From: Gammaproteobacteria bacterium
Lineage (GTDB): Bacteria; Pseudomonadota; Gammaproteobacteria; BMS3Bbin11
DNA: 38,148 nucleotides
Direction: 5' to 3'
Assembly (NCBI GenBank): GCA_013150915.1
Contig: JAADJE010000074.1
Span: forward strand, 1-38,148
Shown in pieces: positions 16,898-26,403 of this stretch. The first letter of the stretch is position 1. Each line of letters begins with the position of its first letter. The notes beneath the pieces were generated by a model. It was given only the letters and a program-made list of their open reading frames with translations. It had not been told where the DNA came from and searched no databases. The position numbers were made by a program, and so were the translations under genes.

Positions 16898-17590
16898 ATG
16901 CAATTAATTACCGCCGACACACCTGAAACACAGTTTCCATCACCCAATTCCGCATCAGAGGAAGGCCTGGTCGCTGTGGGTGGAGAAATCACCACTAAAC
17001 GGGTACTGAGTGCCTATCGACAGGGAATATTCCCCTGGTACAGTGAGGATCAGCCGGTATTATGGTGGTCACCCGAGCCGCGTGCCATTCTCTATCCTGA
17101 TGAGATAAAAATTTCTCGTAGTCTTAAAAAAACGCTGCGTCACAGTGATCTCAGCATTACGGCTGACACGGTATTTAGTGAAGTGGTCAAAGCCTGTGCC
17201 GGCCCGCGCACACAATCTCCAACAGGCGGCACATGGATTACCGATAAGATGATACAGACGTATAACCGCCTTCACCAACTGGGCTACGGACACTCTATCG
17301 AGGTCTGGAACGAAGAAAGGCTTGTTGGTGGTTTATATGGTCTGTCACTGGGTGCTGCCTTTTTTGGTGAATCCATGTTCAGCCACCAGACGGACGCCTC
17401 CAAGCTTGCACTGGTTTATCTGGCAAGATTCTCCGAATCCAGTGGTATAGATTTCATCGACTGCCAACTGCCTACCGACCACCTGGCGAGCATGGGAGCC
17501 ATCAATATTAGCCGTAAGGAATACCTGAGGATGCTCGAAACTGCGTTGAAACACCAGGATCACACAAAATACTGGCAGCTTGATGGCTAA
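16898..17590 (+). CDS. aat: Aat, leucyl/phenylalanyl-tRNA-protein transferase
   Basis: Aat adds Leu or Phe from tRNA to proteins with N-terminal Lys or Arg, marking them for ClpS/ClpAP. The 230 residues match the usual length, with FPSPNSASEEGLVAVGG (about 13-29), YRQGIFPWYSEDQPVLWWSPEPRAIL, the GNAT-fold core GGLYGLSLGAAFFGESMFS and FIDCQLPTDHLASMGA. It begins just after the repeat-filled spacer. bpt follows by 13 nt; together they form a two-gene N-degron unit. Confidence 0.96.
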   Translation: MQLITADTPETQFPSPNSASEEGLVAVGGEITTKRVLSAYRQGIFPWYSEDQPVLWWSPEPRAILYPDEIKISRSLKKTLRHSDLSITADTVFSEVVKACAGPRTQSPTGGTWITDKMIQTYNRLHQLGYGHSIEVWNEERLVGGLYGLSLGAAFFGESMFSHQTDASKLALVYLARFSESSGIDFIDCQLPTDHLASMGAINISRKEYLRMLETALKHQDHTKYWQLDG

Positions 17591-17603
17591 TTGCCATTAA
17601 AAC

Positions 17604-18311
17604 ATGTCCGTCTCTGACCTCAGTTTCTTCCTTTCGACCACACATGAATGCAGTTATCTGCCGGATCGCGAGGCTGCATCACTGGTTGCAGACCCTACGG
17701 CTAAGCTGGATACTGCAAACTATTCAGAGTTAGTTCAGCTCGGCTTCCGGCGCAGCGGTGGAATGGCCTATAGACCTCACTGCGGGGCATGCCAATCCTG
17801 CATAGCAATCCGGATCCCTGTTAATCAATTTCATCCTTCTCGCGGACAAAAGCGTATCTGGAAAAAGAACAGTGACCTGAAATTTACCAGCCTGCCGTTA
17901 GCCTTTCACGAGGAGCATTATCAGCTGTATCAGCGATATCAGTCTGCCAGACATTGTGGCGGCAGCATGGATATCAACGATCGTGAAAAATACACGGACT
18001 TCTTTACCGCTGGCGGACTGGAAACCCGCCTGGTTGAATTTCGCAATGCCGGAGAACTGCTTTGTGTTGCGGCAATCGACTGGTTACCGGCCGGCCTGTC
18101 CTCCATGTACACTTTTTTTGATCCTGAACAGAGCAAGCGGGGATTAGGGGTCTACGCTATCCTCTGGCAAATCATGAAGGCACAGGAGATTGGCCTGCCA
18201 CACGTCTATCTGGGTTACTGGATAAAAGAATGTGACAAAATGTCCTACAAAACCCGTTACCGTCCGTATGAACTGTTTCAGCAACAGCAGTGGTCTTCAA
18301 ATAATAAATAA
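17604..18311 (+). CDS. bpt: Bpt, aspartate/glutamate leucyltransferase
   Basis: Bpt (annotated in many genomes as arginyl-tRNA-protein transferase 2) transfers Leu from tRNA to proteins with N-terminal Asp or Glu. The 235-residue protein has the family cysteine-rich start ECSYLPDREAASLVADP (about 13-29), then GFRRSGGMAYRPHCGACQSC (about 48-67) and the ATE C-terminal domain with SSMYTFFDPEQSKRGLGVYAILWQI and YLGYWIKECDKMSYK. It is 13 nt from aat and probably co-transcribed. Confidence 0.95.
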   Translation: MSVSDLSFFLSTTHECSYLPDREAASLVADPTAKLDTANYSELVQLGFRRSGGMAYRPHCGACQSCIAIRIPVNQFHPSRGQKRIWKKNSDLKFTSLPLAFHEEHYQLYQRYQSARHCGGSMDINDREKYTDFFTAGGLETRLVEFRNAGELLCVAAIDWLPAGLSSMYTFFDPEQSKRGLGVYAILWQIMKAQEIGLPHVYLGYWIKECDKMSYKTRYRPYELFQQQQWSSNNK

Positions 18312-18545
18312 AGTTTTCAGTAAAATACTTATATCACCCCTCATCGTATTCGCTTAAAACTGAAAACCGAAAACTTCTAAATCTACAGATTCGTGGTATG
18401 AAAATGACGACCAATATCCCCGATTTCCCTATTAAACAGCCATTTTTCGTCTAAAATTGGATATGAGTGTATTCTGACCTTTACCCCTGACCTATGTTGG
18501 TGCATCATACGCGCCCATAATTTCATTTAAAGAGACCTGCTTGCT

Positions 18546-18764
18546 TTGGCAAAAGAAGAATCCATTGAAATGGAAGGCACTATCATTGATACCCTTCCCA
18601 ATACCACTTTCAAGGTAGAGCTTGAAAACGGTCACGTTGTGACAGCACACATATCAGGAAAGATGCGTAAACATTATATTCGTATCCTGACCGGGGATAA
18701 GGTTACCGTACAATTGACCCCTTACGACCTTAGCAAGGGACGTATTACTTACCGCGCTCGATAG
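18546..18764 (+). CDS. infA: Translation initiation factor IF-1
   Basis: IF-1 occupies the ribosomal A site during initiation. The 72 residues give a single S1/OB domain, nearly identical to the E. coli protein ([20 protein letters not shown]; ending [12 protein letters not shown]). The start is TTG 18546; no ATG or GTG precedes the conserved [10 protein letters not shown]. An AAAGAGA ribosome site lies about 10 nt upstream. infA lies close to aat in many proteobacteria, as here. A 234-bp spacer separates it from bpt and probably contains its own promoter. Confidence 0.98.
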   Translation: MAKEESIEMEGTIIDTLPNTTFKVELENGHVVTAHISGKMRKHYIRILTGDKVTVQLTPYDLSKGRITYRAR

Positions 18765-18949
18765 TTTTATTTCTTTTATTCGCTCTCTCTAGTACCCTGA
18801 GCATTTCATCCCAACTCTGGAAAAAAATCGCATATTGGGATAGAGTGACGCGCTCTGCTAGCTGTCTTAATCTCGGGCTGTCCCTAAAGTAAACGGGTTA
18901 CAGCTTACTGCTAGCCAGATTCTCAACAACATCAGTAACAGGAACTACT

Positions 18950-19843
18950 ATGTCAAAAAAACATCCAGTCGTTGCCATTACCGGCTCTTCAGGTGCCGGC
19001 ACCACAACCGTCAAAGATGCCTGCGAACATATTTTTTTCCGCCAGAAAATCATGCCCCTCGTTATCGAAGGTGACAGCTTTCACAGCCTGGATCGTGGCG
19101 CATTCAAGGTTGCCGTGGCCAAACATGATGCTGAAGGGAATAACTCATTCAGCCATTTCGGGCCTGAAGCCAATCATTTCGACAAAATCGCTGAAACCTT
19201 TCGGACTTATGGTGAAGCAGGTGCCTGTAAACGTCGCTATTACATCCACAGTGACGAAGAAGCGCTCTTCCACAATGAAAGACTGGGCGGAACGACTTTT
19301 TCCGCTGGAGAATTCACCCCCTGGGAGGATATAACGGAAACCACAGATCTGTTGTTTTATGAAGGCCTACACGGTGGCGTAAAAGATGGCGATACAGATG
19401 TCTCAAAGTTTGTGGATCTGCTTATTGGTGTGGTTCCCATTGTGAACCTGGAATGGATCCAGAAAATTTTCCGCGATAATTCCCAGCGCGGTTATCCGGC
19501 GGATGTCATTGTCGACACCATCCTGCGCCGTATGCCTGATTATGTGAATTACATCACACCACAGTTTTCTCGTACTGACATTAATCTTCAACGTGTTCCA
19601 ACGGTGGATACATCTAATCCTTTCATTGCCAGAGACATTCCCACACCAGATGAAAGCTTTGTCATTATCCGCTTCAGGAATCCATTAAGATTCAATATCG
19701 ATTTCCCTTATCTGCTTAACATGGTTCCTGACTCCTTCATGTCACGGCGAAATACCCTGGTCGTACCCGGTGGGAAAATGGGCTATGCCATGGAATTGAT
19801 ACTGGCACCAATTATCCAGGATATGATTACGGATAAGGCCTAA
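18950..19843 (+). CDS. prk: Phosphoribulokinase, class I
   Basis: Phosphoribulokinase phosphorylates ribulose 5-phosphate to ribulose 1,5-bisphosphate, the substrate of RuBisCO. The 297-residue protein is of the proteobacterial class I type, with Walker A GSSGAGTTT (12-20), the catalytic Asp42 in IEGDSFHSLDR, and HFGPEANHFDKI. The region RIMPDYVNYITPQFSRTDIN is typical of the allosteric octameric enzyme (first residue written here as R for RR). AGGAACT precedes ATG 18950. It is alone, not in a cbb operon; its neighbours are infA and the rpmB-rpmG pair. Class I proteins also exist as PrkB in non-autotrophs such as E. coli, so a Calvin-cycle role is likely but not proven. Confidence 0.92.
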   Translation: MSKKHPVVAITGSSGAGTTTVKDACEHIFFRQKIMPLVIEGDSFHSLDRGAFKVAVAKHDAEGNNSFSHFGPEANHFDKIAETFRTYGEAGACKRRYYIHSDEEALFHNERLGGTTFSAGEFTPWEDITETTDLLFYEGLHGGVKDGDTDVSKFVDLLIGVVPIVNLEWIQKIFRDNSQRGYPADVIVDTILRRMPDYVNYITPQFSRTDINLQRVPTVDTSNPFIARDIPTPDESFVIIRFRNPLRFNIDFPYLLNMVPDSFMSRRNTLVVPGGKMGYAMELILAPIIQDMITDKA

Positions 19844-20091
19844 GGGTCTGTCAGACTCGGGTCTCTGGAATAAACAGGGGCAATGACGATAGTTTTTTTA
19901 TGCAGGTCTGGTTGATATTAACGTAACCAGGCATTCTTCCACCCTTTATCGGCTTACACTTCGCCAAATCGACCTGCTTCTCTTTGCTTTCGGCCTTAAT
20001 GATGCCGATAAACCCGGCTAGAATTTGCCAGGACGTGCAGGATGAGACAGGAATTTCGGGGGTTATGTTGTTAGCGTACTGTCTCCGCGCC

Positions 20092-20247
20092 TTACTTAAT
20101 TTTTGCTTCCTTGTAGTCCACATGTTTGCGCACTACCGGGTCAAACTTCTTCATTAAGAGCTTTTCAGTCATGGTGCGCTTGTTCTTGGTAGTGGTATAA
20201 AAATGACCGGTACCGGCACTGGATACAAGTTTAATTTTTTCACGCAT
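20092..20247 (-). CDS. rpmG: Ribosomal protein L33
   Basis: A 51-residue small basic protein read from ATG 20247: [20 protein letters not shown], then [21 protein letters not shown] with the end DYKEAKIK. This matches the L33 family in length and sequence. It lacks the zinc-binding cysteines of the C+ form, so it is the zinc-independent type common in Gammaproteobacteria. It follows rpmB by 11 nt on the same strand. Confidence 0.97.
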   Translation of the reverse strand: MREKIKLVSSAGTGHFYTTTKNKRTMTEKLLMKKFDPVVRKHVDYKEAKIK

Positions 20248-20258
20248 GAATCATCCCC

Positions 20259-20495
20259 TTATACCTTTTCGCCACGTGCACGCATTTCTGTCAGTACAGT
20301 ATCGATTCCTTTCTTATCGAGGGTGCGCAGGCCTTTACTGGAAACGCGGAGTTTTATCCAACGACGCTCACTCTCTACCCAGAAACGGCGATAATGCAGA
20401 TTAGGCAGAAAACTGCGGCGTGTTTTGTTGTGGGCATGGGAAACATTATTCCCACGTACCGTGTGTTTACCTGTGATTTGGCATACTCTGGCCAT
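20259..20495 (-). CDS. rpmB: Ribosomal protein L28
   Basis: From ATG 20495 the protein has 78 residues starting [20 protein letters not shown], the standard L28 start and length. The frame is open 19 codons further upstream, but that part is not conserved. GGAAGGAC provides a strong ribosome site. The pattern is the C- type without a zinc ribbon. It is the first gene of rpmB-rpmG. Confidence 0.97.
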   Translation of the reverse strand: MARVCQITGKHTVRGNNVSHAHNKTRRSFLPNLHYRRFWVESERRWIKLRVSSKGLRTLDKKGIDTVLTEMRARGEKV

Positions 20496-20570
20496 CGCTA
20501 AAGTCCTTCCGAGCTTCGTATTTAGACAGATCGTCTGGTAATTAACCGGCAACTGCCGGAAAGGCGCGAA

Positions 20571-20597
20571 TTTATACCAGATTCTTGCCCATTTGAA
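20571..20597 (-). promoter_or_regulatory. Putative promoter of rpmB-rpmG
   Basis: On the minus strand TTCAAA (20592-20597) and TATAAA (20571-20576) are 15 nt apart and followed by a GC-rich discriminator (TTCGCGCC), as is usual for ribosomal protein and rRNA promoters under stringent control. It lies about 75 nt upstream of the rpmB start. Confidence 0.45.
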
Positions 20598-20691
20598 CAG
20601 CCTGAATAAGTAATATGACAGAAAAAGCGAATAAATTACCCTGCAAATCGAAAACCCCCAAATTACAAACCTGTTTAGTTTTTTTTGATAC

Positions 20692-21366
20692 TCACATCAA
20701 TCCCCGTTCCGAAAATGAGATGGGCAGGCCATCACCGACAATAAAATGATCCAGGATGCGAACATCTACCAACCCCAGAGCGTCCTTAAGACGGCCGGTC
20801 AGGGCAATATCGGCCTGACTGGGTTCGGCTATGCCTGACGGGTGATTGTGGGCCAGAATAACTGCGGCGGCATTGTGGTGTATGGCTTTTCGCACGATCT
20901 CGCGTGGATGTACCGAGGCACCGTCTATGGTGCCGTTAAAACATTCTTCGAAACAGATCAGGCGGTGGCGGTTATCGAGAAACAAGACGCAAAACACCTC
21001 AGCCTGTCGGTCGCGTAAACTTGCCTGAAGATAATCCCGCACATGCTCCGGGCTGGTAAAGCTGTCTCGCTCACCCAGATGCTCTGCATAGTGTCTACGA
21101 GCTATCTCAAGCACCGTCTGACACTGGACATACGTCACCATACCCAGCCCCTTTCCCTGACAGAAGCTTTTCCGGTCTGCCGCCAGCAGTGCCCTCAGAC
21201 CACCAAATTCATTTAATAAATACCGTGCCAAATCGACCGCACTCATCCCGGCCGTGCCTGTTCGCAGCAAAATCGCCAGCAATTCAGAATCACTCAGCGA
21301 CTGGGGGCCTTTGTGAAGTAGCTTTTCACGTGGTCGTTCATTTTTGGGCCAGTTCTTAATCGACAT
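20692..21366 (-). CDS. radC: RadC family JAB-domain protein
   Basis: The 224 residues consist of a helix-hairpin-helix-like N-terminal part ([26 protein letters not shown]) and a C-terminal JAB/MPN metalloprotease-like domain with the zinc motif His173, His175 and Asp186 in [16 protein letters not shown]. Despite its name a DNA-repair role is doubtful; the family's activity is unknown. Its place upstream of rpmB-rpmG and divergent from coaBC is the standard gammaproteobacterial arrangement. Confidence 0.95.
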   Translation of the reverse strand: MSIKNWPKNERPREKLLHKGPQSLSDSELLAILLRTGTAGMSAVDLARYLLNEFGGLRALLAADRKSFCQGKGLGMVTYVQCQTVLEIARRHYAEHLGERDSFTSPEHVRDYLQASLRDRQAEVFCVLFLDNRHRLICFEECFNGTIDGASVHPREIVRKAIHHNAAAVILAHNHPSGIAEPSQADIALTGRLKDALGLVDVRILDHFIVGDGLPISFSERGLM

Positions 21367-21538
21367 CCTTGTCTCCTTTCGTTTTGGTTTTGAAATTTAA
21401 AAACATTTAACCGCAATGGCACAGAAGACGCAAAGAAAGATTTTTAGATCGTCCTGGGCCATAAGTCCAGGACTGAACTGACCTACAACTTACGACATTA
21501 TATCGCTGTGAACGCCCTTTCTGCGCTAAAATGGCGTC

Positions 21539-22756
21539 ATGAAAGAGCTTGCAGGCAAAAACATACTCCTCGGTATCACCGGCGGTGTTGCGGCCTATAA
21601 AAGTGCCGTACTATGCCGTGATCTGATGCGGCGGGGGGCCGAGGTTCGGGTCGTCATGACTGAAGCGGCGACGCATTTTATCACACCGCTTACGCTGCAG
21701 GCATTAAGTGGTCATCCTGTCCACAGTGAGCTGTTTGCCGCTGAGGCGGGGCATGGCATGGATCATATCGAGCTGGCTCGTTGGGCTGACAGGCTTCTTA
21801 TCGCACCGGCCAGTGCGCAAACCATCGCCAAGCTTGCACATGGCGAGGCTGATAACCTGTTGACTACAATCGTGTTGGCCAGTGATGCGCCACTGCTGAT
21901 TGCGCCGGCGATGAATAATGTCATGTGGGAGGATGCAGCCATGCAGGGAAATGTAGACCTACTACTTGCTCGTGGTGTAACAATGCTCGGCCCGGCCAGC
22001 GGAGACCAGGCCTGTGGTGAAGATGGCCTCGGCCGCATGTTGGAACCACTAGAAATCATTGAACATCTTCAGCTGCAACTGCAGCCAGGATTGCTTGCCG
22101 GGAAGAACATCCTCATTACCGCAGGGCCCACATGGGAAGCCATAGACCCGGTCAGAGGATTAAGCAATCGCAGCTCCGGGAAAATGGGATACGCGCTTGC
22201 GGGCGCGATCTATGACGCCGGTGCTAGCGTCAGACTGATTTCAGGGCCTGTCCACTTACGGTCTCCACATGGTGTGGACTGCATCAATATTACCAGCGCA
22301 CAGGAAATGGCTGACACCGTGATGGCTAACGTATCCATCTGTGATATTTTTGTCGCTGTTGCCGCTGTTGCGGATTACCGGCCAGCAAATTGCGTAAAAC
22401 AGAAAATAAAGAAGAATGCAGAAACGCTCAGCCTGGAACTGGTACGAAACCCCGATATTCTTGCCATGGTCGCCGCGCTGGAGAATGCACCGTTTACCGT
22501 TGGCTTCGCTGTCGAAACTGAAAATATTATCGAGTACGCCACCCAAAAATTAACCACAAAAAGAATAGATTTGATTGCAGCAAACCCTGTCAGCGGCGAC
22601 AATAGCGCGTTTGATTCAGAGTCGAATGAACTGACCCTGATTGATCGCAATGGCATCAGCCATCTCAGCCGCTGCAGCAAAACCCTGCTGGCCCAAAAAC
22701 TGACTAAGGAAATTGCACACCGCTACCATGAAACACATCCAGCTAAAGATTCTTGA
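21539..22756 (+). CDS. coaBC: CoaBC, bifunctional phosphopantothenoylcysteine synthetase/decarboxylase
   Basis: CoaBC makes 4'-phosphopantetheine for coenzyme A in two steps. The N-terminal flavoprotein CoaC domain has [10 protein letters not shown] (13-22), catalytic His76 in [18 protein letters not shown] and the Cys in [12 protein letters not shown]. The C-terminal CoaB domain has [29 protein letters not shown] and the KIKKNAE segment with the CTP-site Lys. The 405 residues are the usual length. It heads coaBC-dut, overlapping dut by 29 nt, the standard order in E. coli. Confidence 0.97.
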   Translation: MKELAGKNILLGITGGVAAYKSAVLCRDLMRRGAEVRVVMTEAATHFITPLTLQALSGHPVHSELFAAEAGHGMDHIELARWADRLLIAPASAQTIAKLAHGEADNLLTTIVLASDAPLLIAPAMNNVMWEDAAMQGNVDLLLARGVTMLGPASGDQACGEDGLGRMLEPLEIIEHLQLQLQPGLLAGKNILITAGPTWEAIDPVRGLSNRSSGKMGYALAGAIYDAGASVRLISGPVHLRSPHGVDCINITSAQEMADTVMANVSICDIFVAVAAVADYRPANCVKQKIKKNAETLSLELVRNPDILAMVAALENAPFTVGFAVETENIIEYATQKLTTKRIDLIAANPVSGDNSAFDSESNELTLIDRNGISHLSRCSKTLLAQKLTKEIAHRYHETHPAKDS

Positions 22757-23183
22757 CTCAAAAATTGGCAATGAAATTCCTCTGCCGGAACATGCTACAG
22801 GGGGGTCTGCTGCTGTCGACCTGCGTGCCTGCCTGGATCAGCCGTTGACGGTAAAACCCGGCGAGACCCACCTTATCGGGACGGGGATTGCTATCCATAT
22901 TGCAGAACCCGGCTTTGCCGCCATACTGTTGCCACGCTCAGGCCTCGGCCACAAGCACGGTATTGTCCTCGGTAATCTTGTTGGCCTGATCGACTCCGAC
23001 TATCAGGGTGAGCTGAAAGTCTCCTGCTGGAACCGTGGCGATACTGAATTTACAGTAACCCCTGGCGAACGTATATGCCAGATGCTTATCGTTCCCATTG
23101 TTCAAGCAACCTATGAAATCGTAGAAGAATTTAACGAATCTACTCGCGGGACTGGTGGCTTCGGCCACACCGGCACACACTAG
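22728..23183 (+). CDS. dut: Deoxyuridine triphosphatase
   Basis: dUTPase converts dUTP to dUMP, keeping uracil out of DNA and feeding thymidylate synthesis. From ATG 22728 ([10 protein letters not shown]) it is a 151-residue trimer-forming protein, as usual; an in-frame ATG at 22713 adds five residues that are not conserved. The five motifs are visible: [39 protein letters not shown], and the C-terminal arm [10 protein letters not shown]. It overlaps the coaBC end. Confidence 0.97.
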   Translation: MKHIQLKILDSKIGNEIPLPEHATGGSAAVDLRACLDQPLTVKPGETHLIGTGIAIHIAEPGFAAILLPRSGLGHKHGIVLGNLVGLIDSDYQGELKVSCWNRGDTEFTVTPGERICQMLIVPIVQATYEIVEEFNESTRGTGGFGHTGTH

Positions 23184-23254
23184 AGAAAAACTCAGTCACC
23201 TGCCCAGCCCCAAACGTCCGAAAACAGAATATTGAAAACTGAACACTGAAAACC

Positions 23255-24652
23255 ATGACCCAAACGAATACTCCGAACGATAAGTTCTCGCATGAAATCT
23301 TCAAAGCCTACGATATCCGCGGCATAGTTGACAAAACACTGACCACCGACATCACCCGAAGGATCGGTCAGGCATTTGGCTCCGAAGCACTGTCCAGGAA
23401 CGTAGACACAGTCGTTATTGCCCGCGACGGCAGGCTATCCGGGCCTATGCTCAAGGCTGCGCTTTCTGAAGGCCTGCTGGCAAGTGGCTGTAACGTTATC
23501 GATATCGGCATGGTACCGACCCCTCTGCTGTATTTTGCCACCTATCATCTCAATACCGGTACCGGCATCATGATCACCGGCAGCCACAATCCCCCCGAGT
23601 ATAATGGCCTGAAAATGGTCATGGCCGGTGAGACCCTGGCCAGTGATCGTATCCAGGAATTAAAGCAACACATACTCGACGGCAATTTTTCTAACGGCCG
23701 TGGCCAGTATAGTGAAGAAGATATCAAATCAGCCTACAGCCAGCGTATCCTGTCAGAGGGCCACCTGTCGCGTAAATTACATGCAGTGGTGGATTGTGGC
23801 AATGGTGTTGCCAGTGAAATCGCCCCTGAATTACTCACTGAATTGGGGTGTAAAATTACACCACTGTTCTGCGAAACAGATGGAAACTTTCCCAACCACC
23901 ATCCTGACCCCAGCCTGCCTGACACACTTACCGACTTAATCAGAACCATGGATGAGACGGGTGCAGATATCGGCCTCGCCTTCGATGGTGACGGGGACCG
24001 CCTGGGCGTCGTAACGCCGGATGGGAAAATCATCTGGCCGGATCGCCAGTTGATCCTGTTTGCCAAAGACATTTTAAAGAAAAACCCTGGCGCCCACATC
24101 ATCTACGATGTCAAGTGCTCACAAACCGTTGAAACCGAGATCAAAAAAGCCGGTGGTAAAGCTGAAATGTGGAAAACCGGTCACTCTTTCATCAAGGCAC
24201 GCTTGCGCGAAACCGGCGCAGAGCTGGCAGGGGAAATGAGTGGTCATATGTTTTTCAATGACCACTGGTACGGCTTCGACGATGGGCTCTATGCCGCAGT
24301 GCGTCTGTTACACATACTGGCAAACGATACGCGCTGTGCGTCAGAAGTCTTTGCAGATCTTCCCGATACGGTAAATACACCTGAACTTGGTCTGGCCATG
24401 GTAGAAGGCGAGCATCACAAGCTGATGGACGAACTGATTGCCAACGCTGAGTTTCCTGATGCAAAAGTCAGTAAAATTGACGGCCTGAGAGTCGATTTTG
24501 ATAATGGTTTCGGACTGGTAAGAGCCTCCAATACTACACCAAAACTGGTATTCCGCTTCGAAGCCAGTAATGAAACACAGCTTGAAGCCATCATGCTGCG
24601 ATTCAGAAATTTGATCAATGACACACGGCCCGGCCTTGATCTTCCCTTCTGA
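23255..24652 (+). CDS. algC: Phosphomannomutase/phosphoglucomutase
   Basis: The enzyme interconverts hexose 6- and 1-phosphates, supplying precursors of lipopolysaccharide, alginate-like polymers and sugar nucleotides. The 465 residues have the four alpha-D-phosphohexomutase signatures: phosphoserine loop TGSHNPPEYNG with Ser110, metal loop DGDGDRLGV, sugar loop GEMSGHMFF and phosphate loop RASNTTPKLVFRFEA. The overall sequence is of the Pseudomonas AlgC type. It follows dut by 71 nt, an arrangement found in many gammaproteobacteria. Confidence 0.95.
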   Translation: MTQTNTPNDKFSHEIFKAYDIRGIVDKTLTTDITRRIGQAFGSEALSRNVDTVVIARDGRLSGPMLKAALSEGLLASGCNVIDIGMVPTPLLYFATYHLNTGTGIMITGSHNPPEYNGLKMVMAGETLASDRIQELKQHILDGNFSNGRGQYSEEDIKSAYSQRILSEGHLSRKLHAVVDCGNGVASEIAPELLTELGCKITPLFCETDGNFPNHHPDPSLPDTLTDLIRTMDETGADIGLAFDGDGDRLGVVTPDGKIIWPDRQLILFAKDILKKNPGAHIIYDVKCSQTVETEIKKAGGKAEMWKTGHSFIKARLRETGAELAGEMSGHMFFNDHWYGFDDGLYAAVRLLHILANDTRCASEVFADLPDTVNTPELGLAMVEGEHHKLMDELIANAEFPDAKVSKIDGLRVDFDNGFGLVRASNTTPKLVFRFEASNETQLEAIMLRFRNLINDTRPGLDLPF

Positions 24653-24679
24653 AGACGCGACTAAATCCCAGTAGTTGAT

Positions 24680-25987
24680 ATGCCAAAAGCCCATTTTCGT
24701 AAAACACGGCGTCAGCTAACTTCTCGCCGGGTGTGGAGGACACGCCTGGTTTTCTGGTCGGGAGCTGTACTGGTAGGCGTGGCTGCAACGGCACTTGCCG
24801 TCAGCAGCGATTATACCGGACGGGTCTTCACTCGTATTCTTGAAATTAGCCCCTACATCCCATTCGTCCTGACCCCCTTAGGGCTGGTGCTAATCACATG
24901 GTTAACCCGCAGCTTTGTCCCATCTGCCAAGGGCAGCGGCATTCCACAGGTGATTGCCGCCCTGCAGATGAAACACAACTCAGATAGAAGAAAAATCTTG
25001 TCACTGCGCATGGCATTGAGCAAAGGCTTACTCGTCATACTCGGAATTTTTTCCGGTGCATCCATCGGCCGTGAGGGGCCAACGGTTCATATCGCTGCCG
25101 CTATTACCTATGCCATGTCACGCATTGCACGTTTTCCACTGCATGATATCGGTAGAGGTCTTATTATAGCCGGTGCTGCCGCCGGTCTGGCAGCCGCTTT
25201 CAATACCCCTCTGGCCGGTATTGTTTTCGTTATCGAAGAAATTCGCCGTAGCTATGAAAAAAATACCAGCGGCACCATACTTACCGCCGTCATCATTGCG
25301 GGGATGACGGCATTGACTATACAGGGAAACTATCAGTATTTTGGTACAGTGACCGCCAAACTTGAACTCTCACAGGCCGTTGCTGTAGTCATTACCACCG
25401 GCATTATCGGTGGCCTGGCAGGCGGTCTTTTCGGTGCCCTGTTATTATCGGGCACACGCAAACTGACAAACTTCCGCAATACCCGCCCTTATGTTCTGGC
25501 CCTGATATGTGGCCTATCATTAGCCGGACTTGGCCTGGCATCCGGCGGCCTGACCTATGGCACGGGTTATGAAGAAGCCCAGCACCTGATAAGCGGAGGA
25601 GAAACTAACGGCTTCTCTTATGCCCTGATGAAACTCTTGGCTACCATCATATCCTACTGGAGCGGTATCCCCGGCGGCATATTTGCTCCCTCCCTGTCTG
25701 TTGGTGCCGGACTGGGAGCAGGCATCGCAGACTGGTTCCCTGGTGTGCCCTCAGCCGCGATTATTCTTCTTGGTATGGTGGCCTACTTCACGGCTGTCGT
25801 GCAGACACCTATCACCGCTGTCATCATCATCATGGAAATGACAGCAGATCAAAGCCTGTTGCTGCCCCTGATGGCCACCGCATTGATTGCCGAAGGCGTC
25901 TCAAAGCTCATCAATCCAAAACCCATCTACCGCCAGTTGGCAATGGATTTCATGAAAGATGTGCACAAGAAGAAACGTGAGGAATGA
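24680..25987 (+). CDS. ClC family chloride channel/H+ antiporter
   Basis: A 435-residue inner-membrane protein with the ClC anion-path motifs GSGIP (85-89), GREGP (130-134) with the gating Glu132, and GGIFAP. The internal proton glutamate of exchangers appears conserved (IVFVIEEIRR, about 181-190), and the pore tyrosine is present in KPIYRQ near residue 413, so a 2Cl-/H+ antiporter is more likely than a channel. There is no CBS domain. Possible roles are acid resistance or volume control. It lies 27 nt after algC and may share its transcript; the unknown 121-residue gene converges on it. Confidence 0.93.
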   Translation: MPKAHFRKTRRQLTSRRVWRTRLVFWSGAVLVGVAATALAVSSDYTGRVFTRILEISPYIPFVLTPLGLVLITWLTRSFVPSAKGSGIPQVIAALQMKHNSDRRKILSLRMALSKGLLVILGIFSGASIGREGPTVHIAAAITYAMSRIARFPLHDIGRGLIIAGAAAGLAAAFNTPLAGIVFVIEEIRRSYEKNTSGTILTAVIIAGMTALTIQGNYQYFGTVTAKLELSQAVAVVITTGIIGGLAGGLFGALLLSGTRKLTNFRNTRPYVLALICGLSLAGLGLASGGLTYGTGYEEAQHLISGGETNGFSYALMKLLATIISYWSGIPGGIFAPSLSVGAGLGAGIADWFPGVPSAAIILLGMVAYFTAVVQTPITAVIIIMEMTADQSLLLPLMATALIAEGVSKLINPKPIYRQLAMDFMKDVHKKKREE

Positions 25988-26034
25988 CGGTTTATCGTTT
26001 ACGGTTTAGGTTTTACGTAATCCGAAAAATATCA

Positions 26035-26400
26035 TCATTTCACCATCGTCTCCGGCGGCACCCCGATCAATTTGGCCTCTGGAATTCTCGACTTAACATA
26101 AGTACTTAATTCCAGCACCAGTCCTGGTTTGTGTTTGACAGATACCCATAGAAGATTTAGTGGGATATTCAGGTCAATAAAAATGACCTCCTTGTATTGA
26201 CCGAGTATCTCAGCGAGGATGTCGACTTTTCTGCACAGAATTGATTCGGCCTGATCACGCAGCCCGGGAAACAACATTATAAAATCTCCCAGTGCGTTGC
26301 CCTCTTCATCATGTGTCGGTGCACGTTTATGCAACGGCTCGTTCCGTAACAGTTCAAGCGAGTATTTCAGATTTGTTCCATCTCTTTTCTCGAGCAGCAT
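26035..26400 (-). CDS. Unknown 121-residue protein downstream of cyclase-like B
   Basis: I do not recognise this protein. It is soluble, without a signal peptide or membrane segment. The middle (FIMLFPGLRDQAESILCRKVDILAEIL) looks helical, then alternating hydrophobic stretches (EVIFIDLNIPLNLLWVSVK; GLVLELSTYV) suggest beta strands, and it ends IPEAKLIGVPPETMVK. Its start lies 3 nt after the stop of cyclase-like B, with GGTGA four nt before the ATG, so it is translated from the same message. It could be a partner of the cyclase-like pair. Confidence 0.7.
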   Translation of the reverse strand: MLLEKRDGTNLKYSLELLRNEPLHKRAPTHDEEGNALGDFIMLFPGLRDQAESILCRKVDILAEILGQYKEVIFIDLNIPLNLLWVSVKHKPGLVLELSTYVKSRIPEAKLIGVPPETMVK

Positions 26401-26403
26401 GAT

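Noticed and set aside
19851-20123. 90-codon minus-strand ORF between prk and rpmG
   Set aside because: It overlaps the L33 gene in a different frame, has no ribosome site and no recognised motif. The space 19844-20091 shows no other clear feature.
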